Assembly (NCBI GenBank): GCA_011033025.1
Contig: WFMF01000107.1
Span: 186,001-250,000, forward strand
Origin: Beroe forskalii
Taxonomy: Eukaryota; Ctenophora; Nuda; Beroida; Beroidae
Length of the DNA stretch: 64,000 bases
Direction of reading: 5' to 3'
Positions 35,602-46,158 of this stretch are shown piece by piece; position 1 is the stretch's first letter; every line of letters starts with the position of its first letter. The translations under genes were made by a program, and so were the position numbers. The notes under the pieces are model-generated. The model made no database searches and was not told the origin of the DNA. It saw nothing but the letters and a program-made list of their open reading frames with translations.

Positions 35602-36204
35602 TCACTCCGGCATGGCTATGATGACGTGGTCAGACGCAGGGTCCAATGCAGGCGGGCTCTGGTCTGGTGGGTGGGTATCAGATGCAGGGTCCAATGTAGG
35701 TAGGCTCTGGTCTGGTGGGGTGGTCTCCTGGGCCTTTTCCTCACCAGGATCTGTCAGAGGAATCTCTACTGACTGGTCACCAGGTTCCTGTAGGATTTCA
35801 GCAGTTTCCTTCTCTTCTGTCTTCTCTTCTTCTTTCTTTTCCTGTTCTTCTTTAGCCGCTTCTTTTTCCTCCTCCTCCATATCGACTTGTAGCGCAACAT
35901 CAAGTCTCTCCACCGGGCAGATAGCAGTTCCAGCATGACTGATGTGCACCACCTTAGGCTCTATCCTCTTAGCCATCCTTTCCAGATGCTCCACCAACAC
36001 TTCCATGGACTCTGTCAACTCGTCCACGTTGATCTCGCTCGACTCCGCGATGTCGTCGAGTTTTCTCTCCAAGTCCGTGATGCTCCCGGCCGGAGCAACT
36101 CTCCTCTGTGCCAGGGTGACGAGGAGAATAGCGCTCGATACTCCGATAATCAGTGTTATCAGAGCCAGCGCACAAATCAGCAGAATGTCGGGGGTTCCAA
36201 TCAT
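35602..36204 (-). CDS. Single-pass membrane protein, acidic tail, unknown function
   Basis: A 200-residue ORF that I do not recognise. Residues about 6-31 are a strongly hydrophobic segment at the very N-terminus (signal anchor). Residues about 40-83 look like an amphipathic or coiled-coil stretch (ITDLERKLDDIAESS, DELTESMEVLVEHLERMAKR). Residues about 108-136 are almost purely Glu/Lys/Ala. The C-terminus repeats PPDQS-(L/P)P-(T/A)LDPASD twice; at DNA level this is a 45-bp duplication at about 35636-35720. The start is the first ATG before the hydrophobic segment. An unspliced secretory-pathway or organelle-membrane protein is plausible. It is convergent with MITD1. Confidence 0.6.
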   Translation of the reverse strand: MIGTPDILLICALALITLIIGVSSAILLVTLAQRRVAPAGSITDLERKLDDIAESSEINVDELTESMEVLVEHLERMAKRIEPKVVHISHAGTAICPVERLDVALQVDMEEEEKEAAKEEQEKKEEEKTEEKETAEILQEPGDQSVEIPLTDPGEEKAQETTPPDQSLPTLDPASDTHPPDQSPPALDPASDHVIIAMPE

Positions 36205-36935
36205 TATGCTGTAGGGTTGTGGGTCGTTGCAAGCAACTTGATCTCACGAAGAGCTCCAGAAATACTAACGAATTTGAAATGCGATAATAGAACTGAAGTA
36301 GCACGTGTGGGTTGCCAGGCGCTTTATTTGCACGTGCGTATGTGGTGCGCGCGCTTCTGCTGCAGCTTCTAATCCACTATCTTGGCTCAAATTCAAGACA
36401 AAATGAGAAATTGTTGCGTGTTTGTCCTCGTCACACTCTATAATTACGATTTTGGAACGCGCGAAGTCTTATTGCTAGTTTGTTCTGCGCTCCCAGCTCA
36501 ATTAAGTTCAGCAACGCGCCGCGCTCGAAGCTCTCCAATTTTGCCACTTGGAGCGCGCGGCGCAATTTTATGAATCACTGCACACGTATTCACACATTCT
36601 GCAGTGCATTCATCCATGCTGTCGTATTATGCATAAATTCACTGCTCATGTACATACATATGCATTGAAGGACCGCTACTCCTCTGGACAGAATTGATTG
36701 TTTCGTCCCTGGCCTGTTGAACACCGACCCCTTTAATCTATCATTCTGAAAATCTCCAGGAATTTTCAGGGAGAATCCCTGCAACTCTTTTGAAAGCAAG
36801 CATATCAAATAGAGACAATTTATAACATACTTTAATAAAGTCATAATGTACTAAAATGAGAATACAAATATAATAAATAATTTCCCACAAAAATTCATCA
36901 GCCCAACAAAACATCATCACATCATCTAAGAGATT
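36205..36935. other. Upstream region, no further gene seen
   Basis: Contains a CpG-richer stretch (36300-36570, with repeated GCGCGC) directly upstream of the membrane-protein gene, consistent with its promoter. No motif can be assigned. Confidence 0.35.
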
Positions 36936-37600
36936 GTCAACTTTTTTTTTGATACACTGTGAATGCTGAATGACCTGACGTGTAATGCTGAGGACAGCTC
37001 CTACACACCCCGTGGTGTAACTGTAGAGCTTTAAGCTCAGAAGAAGATCATCTCGCTCCAGTCAGAGCTGCTGGAGTGCAAGTAGAGAAGTTGGATCTAG
37101 TTAAGACTGTAGTACAGTCATCACTGTAAAGAGATTGTGAAAGAAGAGATAAAATCCTTCAGTGGCATTGTCCAGAGTGGTACAGAGGCTCACAGGTGCC
37201 ATTGAGCCAGTTCAGCAAAGAAAGCTGTCCAAGACGTTGTTAACACTGAAGATCGCCGCAAGAACGTCATGATTTTTGACTGAGTGATGAGGCAAATGAG
37301 GACATGAGTGTTATAATAAAGGTAAGCTGTTTGCTGCATTGGGGGAGAAACCACGAATTGATGTCTGCAGAGTAGGGAAACATGCTCGGGGTGCCTCACC
37401 AAGGCCAGTGAAGGTAGTAACAACGTCCTCCACCATAGCAGATCAGCTGATGCAGAAGGGGAGGAAACTCAGCCATCTGGAGATGTACAAGAGAGTGTAT
37501 GTGAATCCTGACTGTTCACTGGAGCAAAGGGAGCAGCAAAGAGAGCTAGTGAAGGAGGTCATTTTTATTGTATTCCAAATTGATGATTAAAAATAAATTT
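36936..37600 (+). pseudogene. Decayed LINE ORF1 fragment
   Basis: Plus-strand remains of an ORF1 like that at 19356: CGCAAGAACGTCATGATTTTTGAC reads RKNVMIFD, followed after frame changes by VCRVGKHARG, RPVKVVTTSS and EQREQQRELVKEV. The last part is open at 37339-37590. At least three frameshifts or stops make it non-functional. Confidence 0.65.
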
Positions 37601-38037
37601 CTTTTCCTAAAATTTCTTTTCCTCAAGCGGCTAACAGATGTGGATAAGGACAAGCATCATTTAATTAGAAATGGGAAGGTGTGCAGAGTTGCCTGGATTG
37701 CAACTCGACAGCAGCATGTATGGGGGATTCTAAGATAAGATAAAGATAAAACTTTTTGCTTTACAGCAACACAGTTCCACAACAAACTCTTCACAAAACT
37801 ACATCGTTCATTTCAACACATGTTACAATGTGTTCATGGTTTCATAACTAAAATGCAACATGTGTTTTGAGCTTGATTATGAATCTTGAACTTAGAAATG
37901 TGTTTGTGTGTGTACAGCTGGATTAATTTGGCATTCCAGTGGGCGGACACAAAACTTAAATAAATAAATAAATAAATAAAAGGATTTTGCCAATTGGGCA
38001 ACACGATTCAATGCACATCATTCTTCAAAACACTTAA

Positions 38038-38631
38038 AGGACGAGTAAAGCGAAATTTAAGGTATATAAAAAATTTCATATTATGATACGTATCATAGTT
38101 AAAAACACTTTAGTCAAAGTCCGATGTTTCTATCCAATTCCTACCGCAGGCTATAGCTAAATCAAAGAGCAATTCTAGGCGCAAAATATGATGCAGTATG
38201 GTCCCCAGTATCAAATTACACCCTGAGTTCACTATGTAAACACAGTTTATATTTCGCTGTTTTTGACGGTTTTGATTGATTTTTTTCACGCCTCGATTAC
38301 TAATTAGATAGATTTTTTGGTTTTTACTATTGACTAAGAAAATTGAGAATTCCACTAGACGAAACAAAACGGTGTTTAACCACTCATATGGGATGGATAA
38401 TTATACCAAAACGCCAGATAAATAACATGCAAGGTCGCGTGGATAGGAAGGGGACCAGATTTCGACATCAACTGCATGTTATGTATGATAAATATATGGA
38501 AGGGAATATCTCGTCTTGTGGGTGTGGTCGAATCTTCGTTTTTTAACGATTAGATTAGAGAATTGCCCTAGATTCTGTGTACAACGTCTTAGAACGATAT
38601 TTGACAAAAATTTCTTCGCTTTACTCGTCCT
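38038..38631. mobile_element. 594-bp TTAA-specific MITE (piggyBac-like)
   Basis: TIRs AGGACGAGTAAAGCGAA (38038-38054 and inverted at the right end) flank an AT-rich interior with no transposase. TTAA is present on both sides (38034-38037 and 38632-38635). LINE copy 1 has the uninterrupted sequence with a single TTAA at 23217-23220, which proves the insertion, its exact ends and its target duplication. TTAA targeting is the hallmark of piggyBac and also occurs in Kolobok-type elements. Confidence 0.95.
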
Positions 38632-39041
38632 TTAATCATTTGATTATGTACCTTGACATGGTACTCAGAATTAACATATTCGATCAACTGTCATCATTGA
38701 AAATATAGTCTACAGGGTAACACATAGTATGCTATCACCATCAGCTCAGATAACGATAAAAACATTTGAATAATTTAAATGAAACAAGGTGTGCAATTAA
38801 CCCATACATGCATATAATATTCGATACATGCTATAAAAACGCTGTTGTACAATTATAAGAAATGAAAATGATAAAAACCTCAATGAGAGTAAATATTTAT
38901 GCCCTTTCGTTTTGCTATAAAAGGGTTATCAAGCAAAAATTTATTAAAAACCTCTTTATGGCGCAGGTAGTTAGGATTACCTTCGATTTTATCTATAATC
39001 AATCAAGGATGAAACATGCCAGAAGTTGTCATCAGAACTTC

Positions 39042-41970
39042 CTAATGAAAAAGAATCATTTTGAATCTATCTAAATTAATTTTAAAACTTATAACATTAT
39101 CTGACAATTTAACATAAGGTGGCAGCTTATTCCAGTACATTTTGATTCTTTCAGGCAAAAACGATTGTCTAATTTTACAAATAGCACTTCCCACTGTGGG
39201 TTTGATCCTACTTAAAATATTGCTCCCTGATCGACCCATCTTAAAAATATTCTTTCCATAAGAAACCTTTCCTGTTGTCATTCTAAACGTTTCTATTAAG
39301 TCACCACGAATTCTTCTTTCACCAAGGGTAGTCAATCCCATCATCTCCAATCGCTTGCTATAAGGCAAGAGCCCAATATCGTCAGCTAACCTAGTAAAAC
39401 GCCTCTGTATGGATTCAAGTTCTAAAATAGTCCCCCAATTACCATGAGTAGCAGAGGGGCTCCAGATTTGCACGCAATACTCTAGTTTTGGTCTTATTAT
39501 TGTCTTATAAATGCGAGCAAGAATTCTATAATCCCTGTTTATGACATTTCTTGAAATCCAACCAATAATCTTATTAGCATCTCTAATGCAAGACTTAATA
39601 TTTGAGTCCCAACTTAATTCTTCACTCACTTGTAAACCTAAATCTTTCTCAGTTGTTACTTCATCTAATAAAATCCCATCCAAGAAGTAATGATAAAGAG
39701 GATTTCTATTGTAAGGTAAATGCATAACATGGCACTTTTCAGGATTAAATCTTAGAAGCCAAGTAGATTCCCAATTTTCTAATAAATGCAAGTCTTCATT
39801 TACTAAATTGTTATCACTGGCATTAGCTATCAACTTCAAATCATCTGCAAACAACTTAACAACATTAACAATTCCATCTGGCAGATCATTAATGAACAGT
39901 AGGAAAAGCAAAGGTCCTAGGACTGAACCCTGAGGGACCCCAGAAAGGACAGGTTTACTATTTGAATAACAGCCACGAACACAAGTTCTCATTGATCTGT
40001 CAGATAGAAAATCCCTTACTATTTCAAGTATTTGACCATTCACTCCATAGTTTTCAAGCTTGGTAAGGAGGCGGTAATGAGGGACAGAATCAAAAGCCTT
40101 CCAAAAATCAAAATAAAAAATGTCTACAGGGTAGCCACATTCAAGCATTTCTAAAATAGAGTCAATTGTTTCAAGCAGATTAGACAAACATGATTTCCCC
40201 TCCAAAAAACCATGCTGATTAATATTAATTTTTCCTTCAACAATATTAAGAATATTTCTTCTCAAGAATTTTTCATAAATCTTACATAAGATGCATGTAA
40301 GTGACACAGGTCTGTAGTTCAATGGATCTAACTTTGAATCTTTTTTATGCAATGCTATTACATTAGCAGTTTTCCATATATGAGGCATCTTTCTCTGTTC
40401 AATACAAAAATTGTATAGTTTTGTCAAACATGCAACAAAATCAGTGTTATCAGCTAAGGACTTTAACAACTTAGGGTGTATATTATCAGGACCAAAACTC
40501 TTATAGATATTTATGTTTTTTAATTCTTTATAAACATCACTAACATCAATCATAATTTCATGATCCTTAATTTCTACATCATTGGAATAGCAACTTTGAG
40601 GAAGGGGTCCAAAAGGCTCATGCACAAATACTGAAGAAAAGGCTTCAGCAAAGCACTCAGCTGTCTCAAAGTCATTTGTTGTCATGGAACCAAGTTGCGC
40701 ATCCTTCCTCAAGGTTGTAACAATTGATTTAACCTTACGCCGGTTACGAAGATAAGAGTAAAAGCCTTCGAATTATGCTTTAAATCATTTGTTATGGTCT
40801 TCTCATACTTCAATTTTGCCTTAGTTTCTAAATCATCAAACTTTTGACTTTCATAAAGTGCAAGATTTAAGTTAGACATATTGGGAACTTCATCAAAAGA
40901 ATTCCATGCCCTATACTTAGCTTTAAGAGCTCTTTTCATGGCTGAATTAATCCATGGCATGTTGTAGTTATCAACACTATCTATTCTAACAGGCTCAACC
41001 TGGGGCACTTGCTCAGTAATATTTATCAACTTGCCATGTATTTCATTCCACATTTCATCTACAGTTGCAAAACTTGAGTTTTTAATAGCATTCCAATCTA
41101 CCTCAAAAGACATTTTAAGAATTTCCTCAGGGTCAATTTTAGTCCATTTCCTTTTAACATCATCAACATCAAAGCAGTGTTTGTCTTTAGGTTGAGATAA
41201 GTTCATTGTAGCAATGATAGAAACATGGTCACTCTTTCCAAGAGGCTGAGAAACATTAAATTCACTTATTAAGGAATCATCAGAACAAAAAACTTGATCA
41301 ATTGTTGATTCTTGGACAATGTTGCCAACTTTCCTGCGACGAGTAACTTCATCAGTAATTAGCCAAGAAAATCCAGCATCATGAACTATTTCCAAAAAAT
41401 CTTGTTGTAAGACAAAGCTCTTATTATTGGATTCTATAGGACCAACCACATTCCCAGAGGTCCAAGAGATGCCTGGGAAGTTGAAGTCTCCCAAAATCAA
41501 TCTTTCAATATCTTCACCTGTAGAAGAAGACACTTTGGAAGAAAAATAATCAAGAAATTTCTCATTCTGTTTCTCATTTAATGAAGCTGATCTATATAAG
41601 CAAGCAATAAGTAACTTTCCAATATTGGTCCTAATGATAACAGAGACTGAATCTATCCCAGTATCATGACTTCCATCAATAACTTCTATGCTATTACGAA
41701 CGTATATGACAGATCCACCACCTTCACTTACAGACTTCTTTCTATTTTTGGTCCTGTCAAGTTTGAAGTTTCTGTTACCAACAAAGCATCTGAAACCAGG
41801 TATAGTAATTTCAGCATCTTCAAGATCTTCACTGAAAAAGGTTTCAGTCACACATATAATATCGAGCTTTTGTGTCTCAGATAATAATTGAAGCTCTGAA
41901 ATTTTTCTACAAAGATTATTACCATTTGTATAGTAGATCTTGAGTTGTTCATTCTTTATTGTGTGGTCAT
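39042..41970 (-). pseudogene. LINE ORF2: endonuclease-reverse transcriptase, one frameshift
   Basis: N-terminal endonuclease (LDIICVTETFFSED, YVRNSIEV, ILGDFNFPGISW, GKSDHVSII) in frame to 40709. The RT (KPVLSGVPQGSVLGPLLFLL, VKLFADDLKLIANA) and C-terminal domain run in a second frame, 40712-39042. The frames part in an A-run at about 40760, where LINE copy 1 has one more A; copy 1 is open at this point, so the ancestral frame is known. The start overlaps the end of ORF1. It performs target-primed reverse transcription. If the missing A is a sequencing error, the element could be coding-competent here. Confidence 0.9.
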
Positions 41971-43086
41971 CATATTTTGACTGCTCACTTGATTCTTCTG
42001 CTGGATCAACTTCTCCCGTTGTTCCACTCGCTTTCTTCTCTCCTGTCGGGCAAAAAACTTAGCTTCTCTATCAGCATGACACAAATCCTCATTTATCCAG
42101 TGTTGGTCACATTTATATCCTTTGCCATCATTATGCCAAAATTTGGCTGTCTCAGCACTCTTGAGGACCACAACAAGAGGTCTAGGTTTGTTAGCACCAT
42201 TCTCATCTTGTCTGACCCTTCCAGCTCTGAAACAAGTGGATATATCCCTCTGAGACATTTTCACCTTATCTGAACACAGATATTGGACGTCATGCACTGC
42301 TCTCTGCTCACCTAGAACATTGGGAGGTGCTTCAGGTACATTTGATATCACCACATTCTTTATCTTCTTTTGCCTTTCCAACTGTTCCCTGCTCAATGAC
42401 TTGCATACGTCCTTAACAAGTTCAGGGCTTCTAGACACTTCTAGAATCTCTTTTTGGTTAGACTTAACAGTCTCAGCATAAGTCTTAACCTCTTTCCTGA
42501 CTCCACTATGGACTGATTTTGTTTCCAAAACAAGTTCCTCTTTGACACTGGCAATGTCCTGACGTACTGCATTGAGCTCATCCCTAACTATTCTTCTGAT
42601 TGCCTTATGACCAGAAGAAAACTTGAAGCTGATACATTCAAAACACCACCAGTTTGACAACAGTTTAATATGTCCTGAGGAGAGTCCAGTGAGGTTGACA
42701 CAGTCAATATGAAAATTCAGGCCACACTTTGAACATTGTACTGAGGCTATATCATCCACTAATTTTCCACATACACATTGACAATCAGGTTTGCTGGACT
42801 CGGAATTTTTGGGTATCTTTGCATCAGGGCTTGAGATTGGGAGTGATTTATCAACCTCACTGTTAGCTGCTTTCCTAGAGTAAGTTATGACACTCCGATT
42901 TCTTTTTCTGTCATTATTAACAACTGTCCAGTCTCTATCAGGGTCGTCAGTTTCTGTCCCATTTTCCTCAGTATCTGTTGGGGGACATGAATTCAACTCT
43001 TCAGAATCTTGATGATGACTTGAGCACACAGTTCTAGTAAATGGTGAATAAGAACTCAAGGGAATCAGGAGGCGCACGTGCCGCAA
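41956..43086 (-). CDS. LINE ORF1 protein with PHD finger and RRM-like domain
   Basis: A 376-residue intact ORF. Residues about 100-155 hold a zinc finger of the PHD pattern (CQCVCG, CSKCGLNFHIDC, WWCFEC). A Lys/Glu-rich helical part (about 165-240) follows, then an RRM-like block (KNVVISNVPEAPP, ISTCFRAGRV, RPLVVVLKS) and a basic C-terminus (ARQERRKRVEQREKL). Family role: RNA-binding partner of ORF2 in the retrotransposition particle; PHD-bearing ORF1s are known in CR1-group LINEs. ORF1 and ORF2 overlap slightly in different frames. The starting Met at 43086 is the first in frame after the GC-rich upstream DNA. Confidence 0.85.
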   Translation of the reverse strand: MRHVRLLIPLSSYSPFTRTVCSSHHQDSEELNSCPPTDTEENGTETDDPDRDWTVVNNDRKRNRSVITYSRKAANSEVDKSLPISSPDAKIPKNSESSKPDCQCVCGKLVDDIASVQCSKCGLNFHIDCVNLTGLSSGHIKLLSNWWCFECISFKFSSGHKAIRRIVRDELNAVRQDIASVKEELVLETKSVHSGVRKEVKTYAETVKSNQKEILEVSRSPELVKDVCKSLSREQLERQKKIKNVVISNVPEAPPNVLGEQRAVHDVQYLCSDKVKMSQRDISTCFRAGRVRQDENGANKPRPLVVVLKSAETAKFWHNDGKGYKCDQHWINEDLCHADREAKFFARQERRKRVEQREKLIQQKNQVSSQNMMTTQ

Positions 43087-43090
43087 ACTT

Positions 43091-43520
43091 CGTGCGCAAA
43101 ATCAGGGTCCTGGTTAGGGAAAGTGCTTGGATTGAAATTGATTTGCTGTAACTATTTAACCAGATCTATTGCTTTAACCAGATCCCTTGTTGTACGTGCG
43201 CGCTTGTCAGACGTTGCGTCGTTGCCCGACCCCTCGCGCGCGCCACGCCGCCACGACTCGCAATGCAATGTCTGACGACATCAGACACGCGCGCGGCGTA
43301 GCACCGCGCCGCATAGCTCCTAGCTTTCGCAAAGCCCATGATTAGGGGAACCAGAGCCTTAGTTTTCGCGCGCGGCGTATAGTTCTTTGTTCTTTGACGC
43401 TCCTGGCCTTGTTAGGAGAAAAATTGATATGAAATTTAAAAAGTTTGTCAATGTCATTCAGGCGTTCGCGTTGCCTGACCCCTCACGTGCACCACGACTG
43501 TTAAATAAATTTAAAATGTG
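43091..43520. repeat. CpG-rich repeat sharing a GTTAGGG motif with 52195-52500
   Basis: A GC- and CpG-rich stretch in AT-rich DNA with (A/C)GGGTCCTGGTTAGGG at about 43104 and GATTAGGGGAACCAG at about 43342. A similar block at 52195-52500 has CCCTGGTTAGGGGAA and CCCTGGTTAGGGCAA. It is either the LINE's 5' UTR or promoter, or a separate dispersed repeat. No gene. Confidence 0.4.
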
Positions 43521-45190
43521 AAATAATGGGCCTGGCGACTCAAACAATAAAAGTTAAAGGACTTAGATTTTCTCATTTTCCAAGATGGGAATACGTATAT
43601 TTGATAATAATGAAATGATTATTATTGATTTGAGGATCGAGGATTTAATTTATATAGGACAATTTAGTGATATAGAACATTTAAGCAAACTTTTACACAC
43701 GTTCATGCAAAATATCTTCAATTGAACTTTGAAATGAATGTTGAAACTTTTTAGGTTTTCTCAGAACCAAGATTTATGAATGACTTCAAACTTCTTATTG
43801 AGTAAATTCAGTTCAGTTCCAATCAACAGAATATGCTTTTATTCTAGATATGGAAATGCCCGGATATTTGACTATAATATCTTAATAAGCAATTCCTTTA
43901 AAATTGATATAACCTAAAGAAAAACTTGGCCTATGGCCAGTCACTTACTCGAGCAGTCCATTCCAAAAAATGTATCTTGAAAATGCTCAAAGTATTGCAA
44001 TTTAATCTTTGAATTATTATTCTACTTCAGGTCACGATTTTGGACATGGCCCATTCACAAAACCTCATTTAATTAGCTGTGATCAGTGATGTGTCAGCTG
44101 GAGCATCACCCTTTTTCACAGACATATCTACTTAAATAATTTAAAGGAAAACCAGAAATGATAGCGGTCAAAGATATTTATCAGAGTGCCAAGGTTCTTG
44201 AAATGAGCTAGATGTCAAACTGGGCAGTTTGAATTTATATGCATGAATATCAGGCAGGGGTCATCAAGCATACTTCTTTAACAAGTATCTAAAAGTTTGC
44301 CATTGCAAATTTCTAGGTAAATGTCACCTAAAGTGAATGTGGAGTTTTATAGGTACATATATATAAAAAATAGTTCTTATATTGTCACTGATAGTGTTTA
44401 TGTTGTCACTGAAGTTTGAGTGCCTAAATATTGTCAGTAGAAGGACTGCACTTCCTCCTCCCTCTCCTCAACAGTGGTGGCCAGGGCTGATTGTTGTGCC
44501 TTTTCCTTCAGTGATGATGCTGACTGGATCATCTGCAGTTGCTGGAACTGGTGTTAGCTCCTTCTTTTGGTTATTGCCCACTTCTTCTTCCCTTTGTCCA
44601 GCTCCAGGTTGTTTCTGTGCTGCTCCTTGCAGACAGCAGCCCTGTGTGAAGTGTTGTCAGGTTTTTTTTGGGGGCCAACATTTAAAGATTTAAGTAATTT
44701 AGGTATGAGCTAGAGACTTCAATGGATGGGTTGTGGCAATGAATTGAATTGAATTGAATATAATTTATATGCCACAATGATCTATACAAAAAGGCATCTC
44801 AGTTATGCTGAGGGACAGCAAATCAATAATTTTTGCATAAATTGTCAAGTTTATTACCTGTTAACTCCATAGGTACATAGAGATGATGAGATGGCATCCT
44901 GCAATCCATAACATCATCTCAAGCATACCCAACACTAAGGTGCTTTGAAAATTGGCTTTGTAACACCTTTTTTACTTCTATCTCTTCCATGCCAAGTTAG
45001 CGTTCCTGAAGATAAAATGAAAATAATTTTTACAGCACAATTTAATTATAGTATATATTTTTCCTGTTCCCAATTGCGTTTTCGTGGTGTGCTGGGCGCA
45101 ACCAAATTCAGTTCTATGTTTTCGGTCTTGATATGTCACTTTTTCGATCAACTGCTCCTTTAGTCTGTATTAGCATCCCCTAACCCAATA
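43521..45190. other. Intergenic, no gene recognised
   Basis: AT-rich spacer with a (GAATT)n run near 44740. ORFs here (for example 44382-44693) lack domains, splice context or composition that would support them. Confidence 0.4.
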
Positions 45191-45381
45191 GCCACGCCCT
45201 AGCCACACCTACTTTTTCATAACTCCCGAAGTAATGGTCATAGAAGGTCAATACAGACTTGAAACCATGTTTATGTTTAAACATCAAAACCAGTGGATGA
45301 AACCTAAGTTTGCCATTAGTCTCGACCTTCTACGACCATTACTTCGGGAGTTATAAAAAGAGGGTGTGGTCAGGGCGTGGC
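45191..45381. mobile_element. Long imperfect inverted repeat, about 58-bp arms
   Basis: The left arm 45191-45249 and right arm 45324-45381 are inverted copies with a few mismatches. They share a perfect core ATAACTCCCGAAGTAATGGT, with a 74-bp spacer. The DNA could form a strong hairpin; a MITE is likely, but no clean target duplication is visible. Confidence 0.6.
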
Positions 45382-45998
45382 AGGGTCAAGATAACGTCAT
45401 AGAGACTTGAGACTCAAATTAAACAAAATGCCTTCCTATGGTTTATATTTAAGGAAAATGGTTTCAAGATCATAAATCCATGCATGAAAACCCGATTTTC
45501 GGTATTTTACCAGTATAAGGAATGGCCAAAAATGGGCATGGCATGTGCCAGTGTTTCCCGATGGAGTTGGGCCGAAAAAATTTTTCTGGTGGTTCAGTGG
45601 CCCCAAACGCAAAATATAATCAAGTATTCAGACTGATTCGGCACAAAACGTGTTTTCTGAACATCCCTAATGTACACTGTACATCAAGAAGGTATAGCTC
45701 ATTTGTACTGTTTATGATGACTCAGTTAGATAAAAAGCAAACATAAAAAGAAAACTACACAAGTTTCATTGGATGTAAGTTGTTGTTACTGTGGTTTTAC
45801 TGCAGCTGGTTTTTACTGCCATTTGAGTGTAACTCAGAGTACTTGGTATGTGACTTACTGGTGGAGGTAAGTTCCAGCTGTCCTTGCAGGAATCTCATCG
45901 TTATGCTCAGCAGTTGGTAGCATGTAGGATCTTCTAAGCTCCAAGACACTGGATGTCGGTGGTTGACGGTTGTTTACTGTTGAGGCTGTGGAATATTA

Positions 45999-46158
45999 GG
46001 TGGTTTCATCGTTCCGCGTCGATCAAATGGATTGATCAAATGAAAAACGCACACAATACACTTTTATGAAGACATCCGCGCAAAAAGCAAGCGCGCGCGA
46101 TTGTGTGCCATTTTCATTTGATCAGTTCATTTGATCGACGCGTAACGATGCAGGTGCC
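45999..46158. mobile_element. 160-bp MITE, copy A (ATCGTTCCGCGTCGATCAAATG family)
   Basis: Ends GGTGGTTTCATCGTTCCGCG and, inverted, GGCACCTGCATCGTTACGCG. The sub-terminal GATCAAATG repeats pair with each other, and the GC-rich core contains GCGCGCGCG. Flanks are TTA on the left and TAA on the right. Same family and orientation as the copy at 50032-50181; the copy at 61640-61799 is inverted. Confidence 0.85.

Larger units (their letters stand above)
37956..43090 (-). mobile_element. CR1-like LINE, near-full-length copy 2
   Basis: A (TTTA)n tail at 37956-37980 is followed, against the plus strand, by the 3' UTR, ORF2 (about 39042-41970) and ORF1 (41956-43086). ORF1 has a PHD-type zinc finger, ORF2 an apurinic-like endonuclease and a reverse transcriptase. 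This combination and the simple-repeat tail match CR1-group elements. The 5' UTR limit is unclear; it may extend into the GC-rich region after 43090. The 3' UTR carries a 594-bp TTAA insertion. Highly similar to copy 1 at 23143-26953. Confidence 0.92.
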
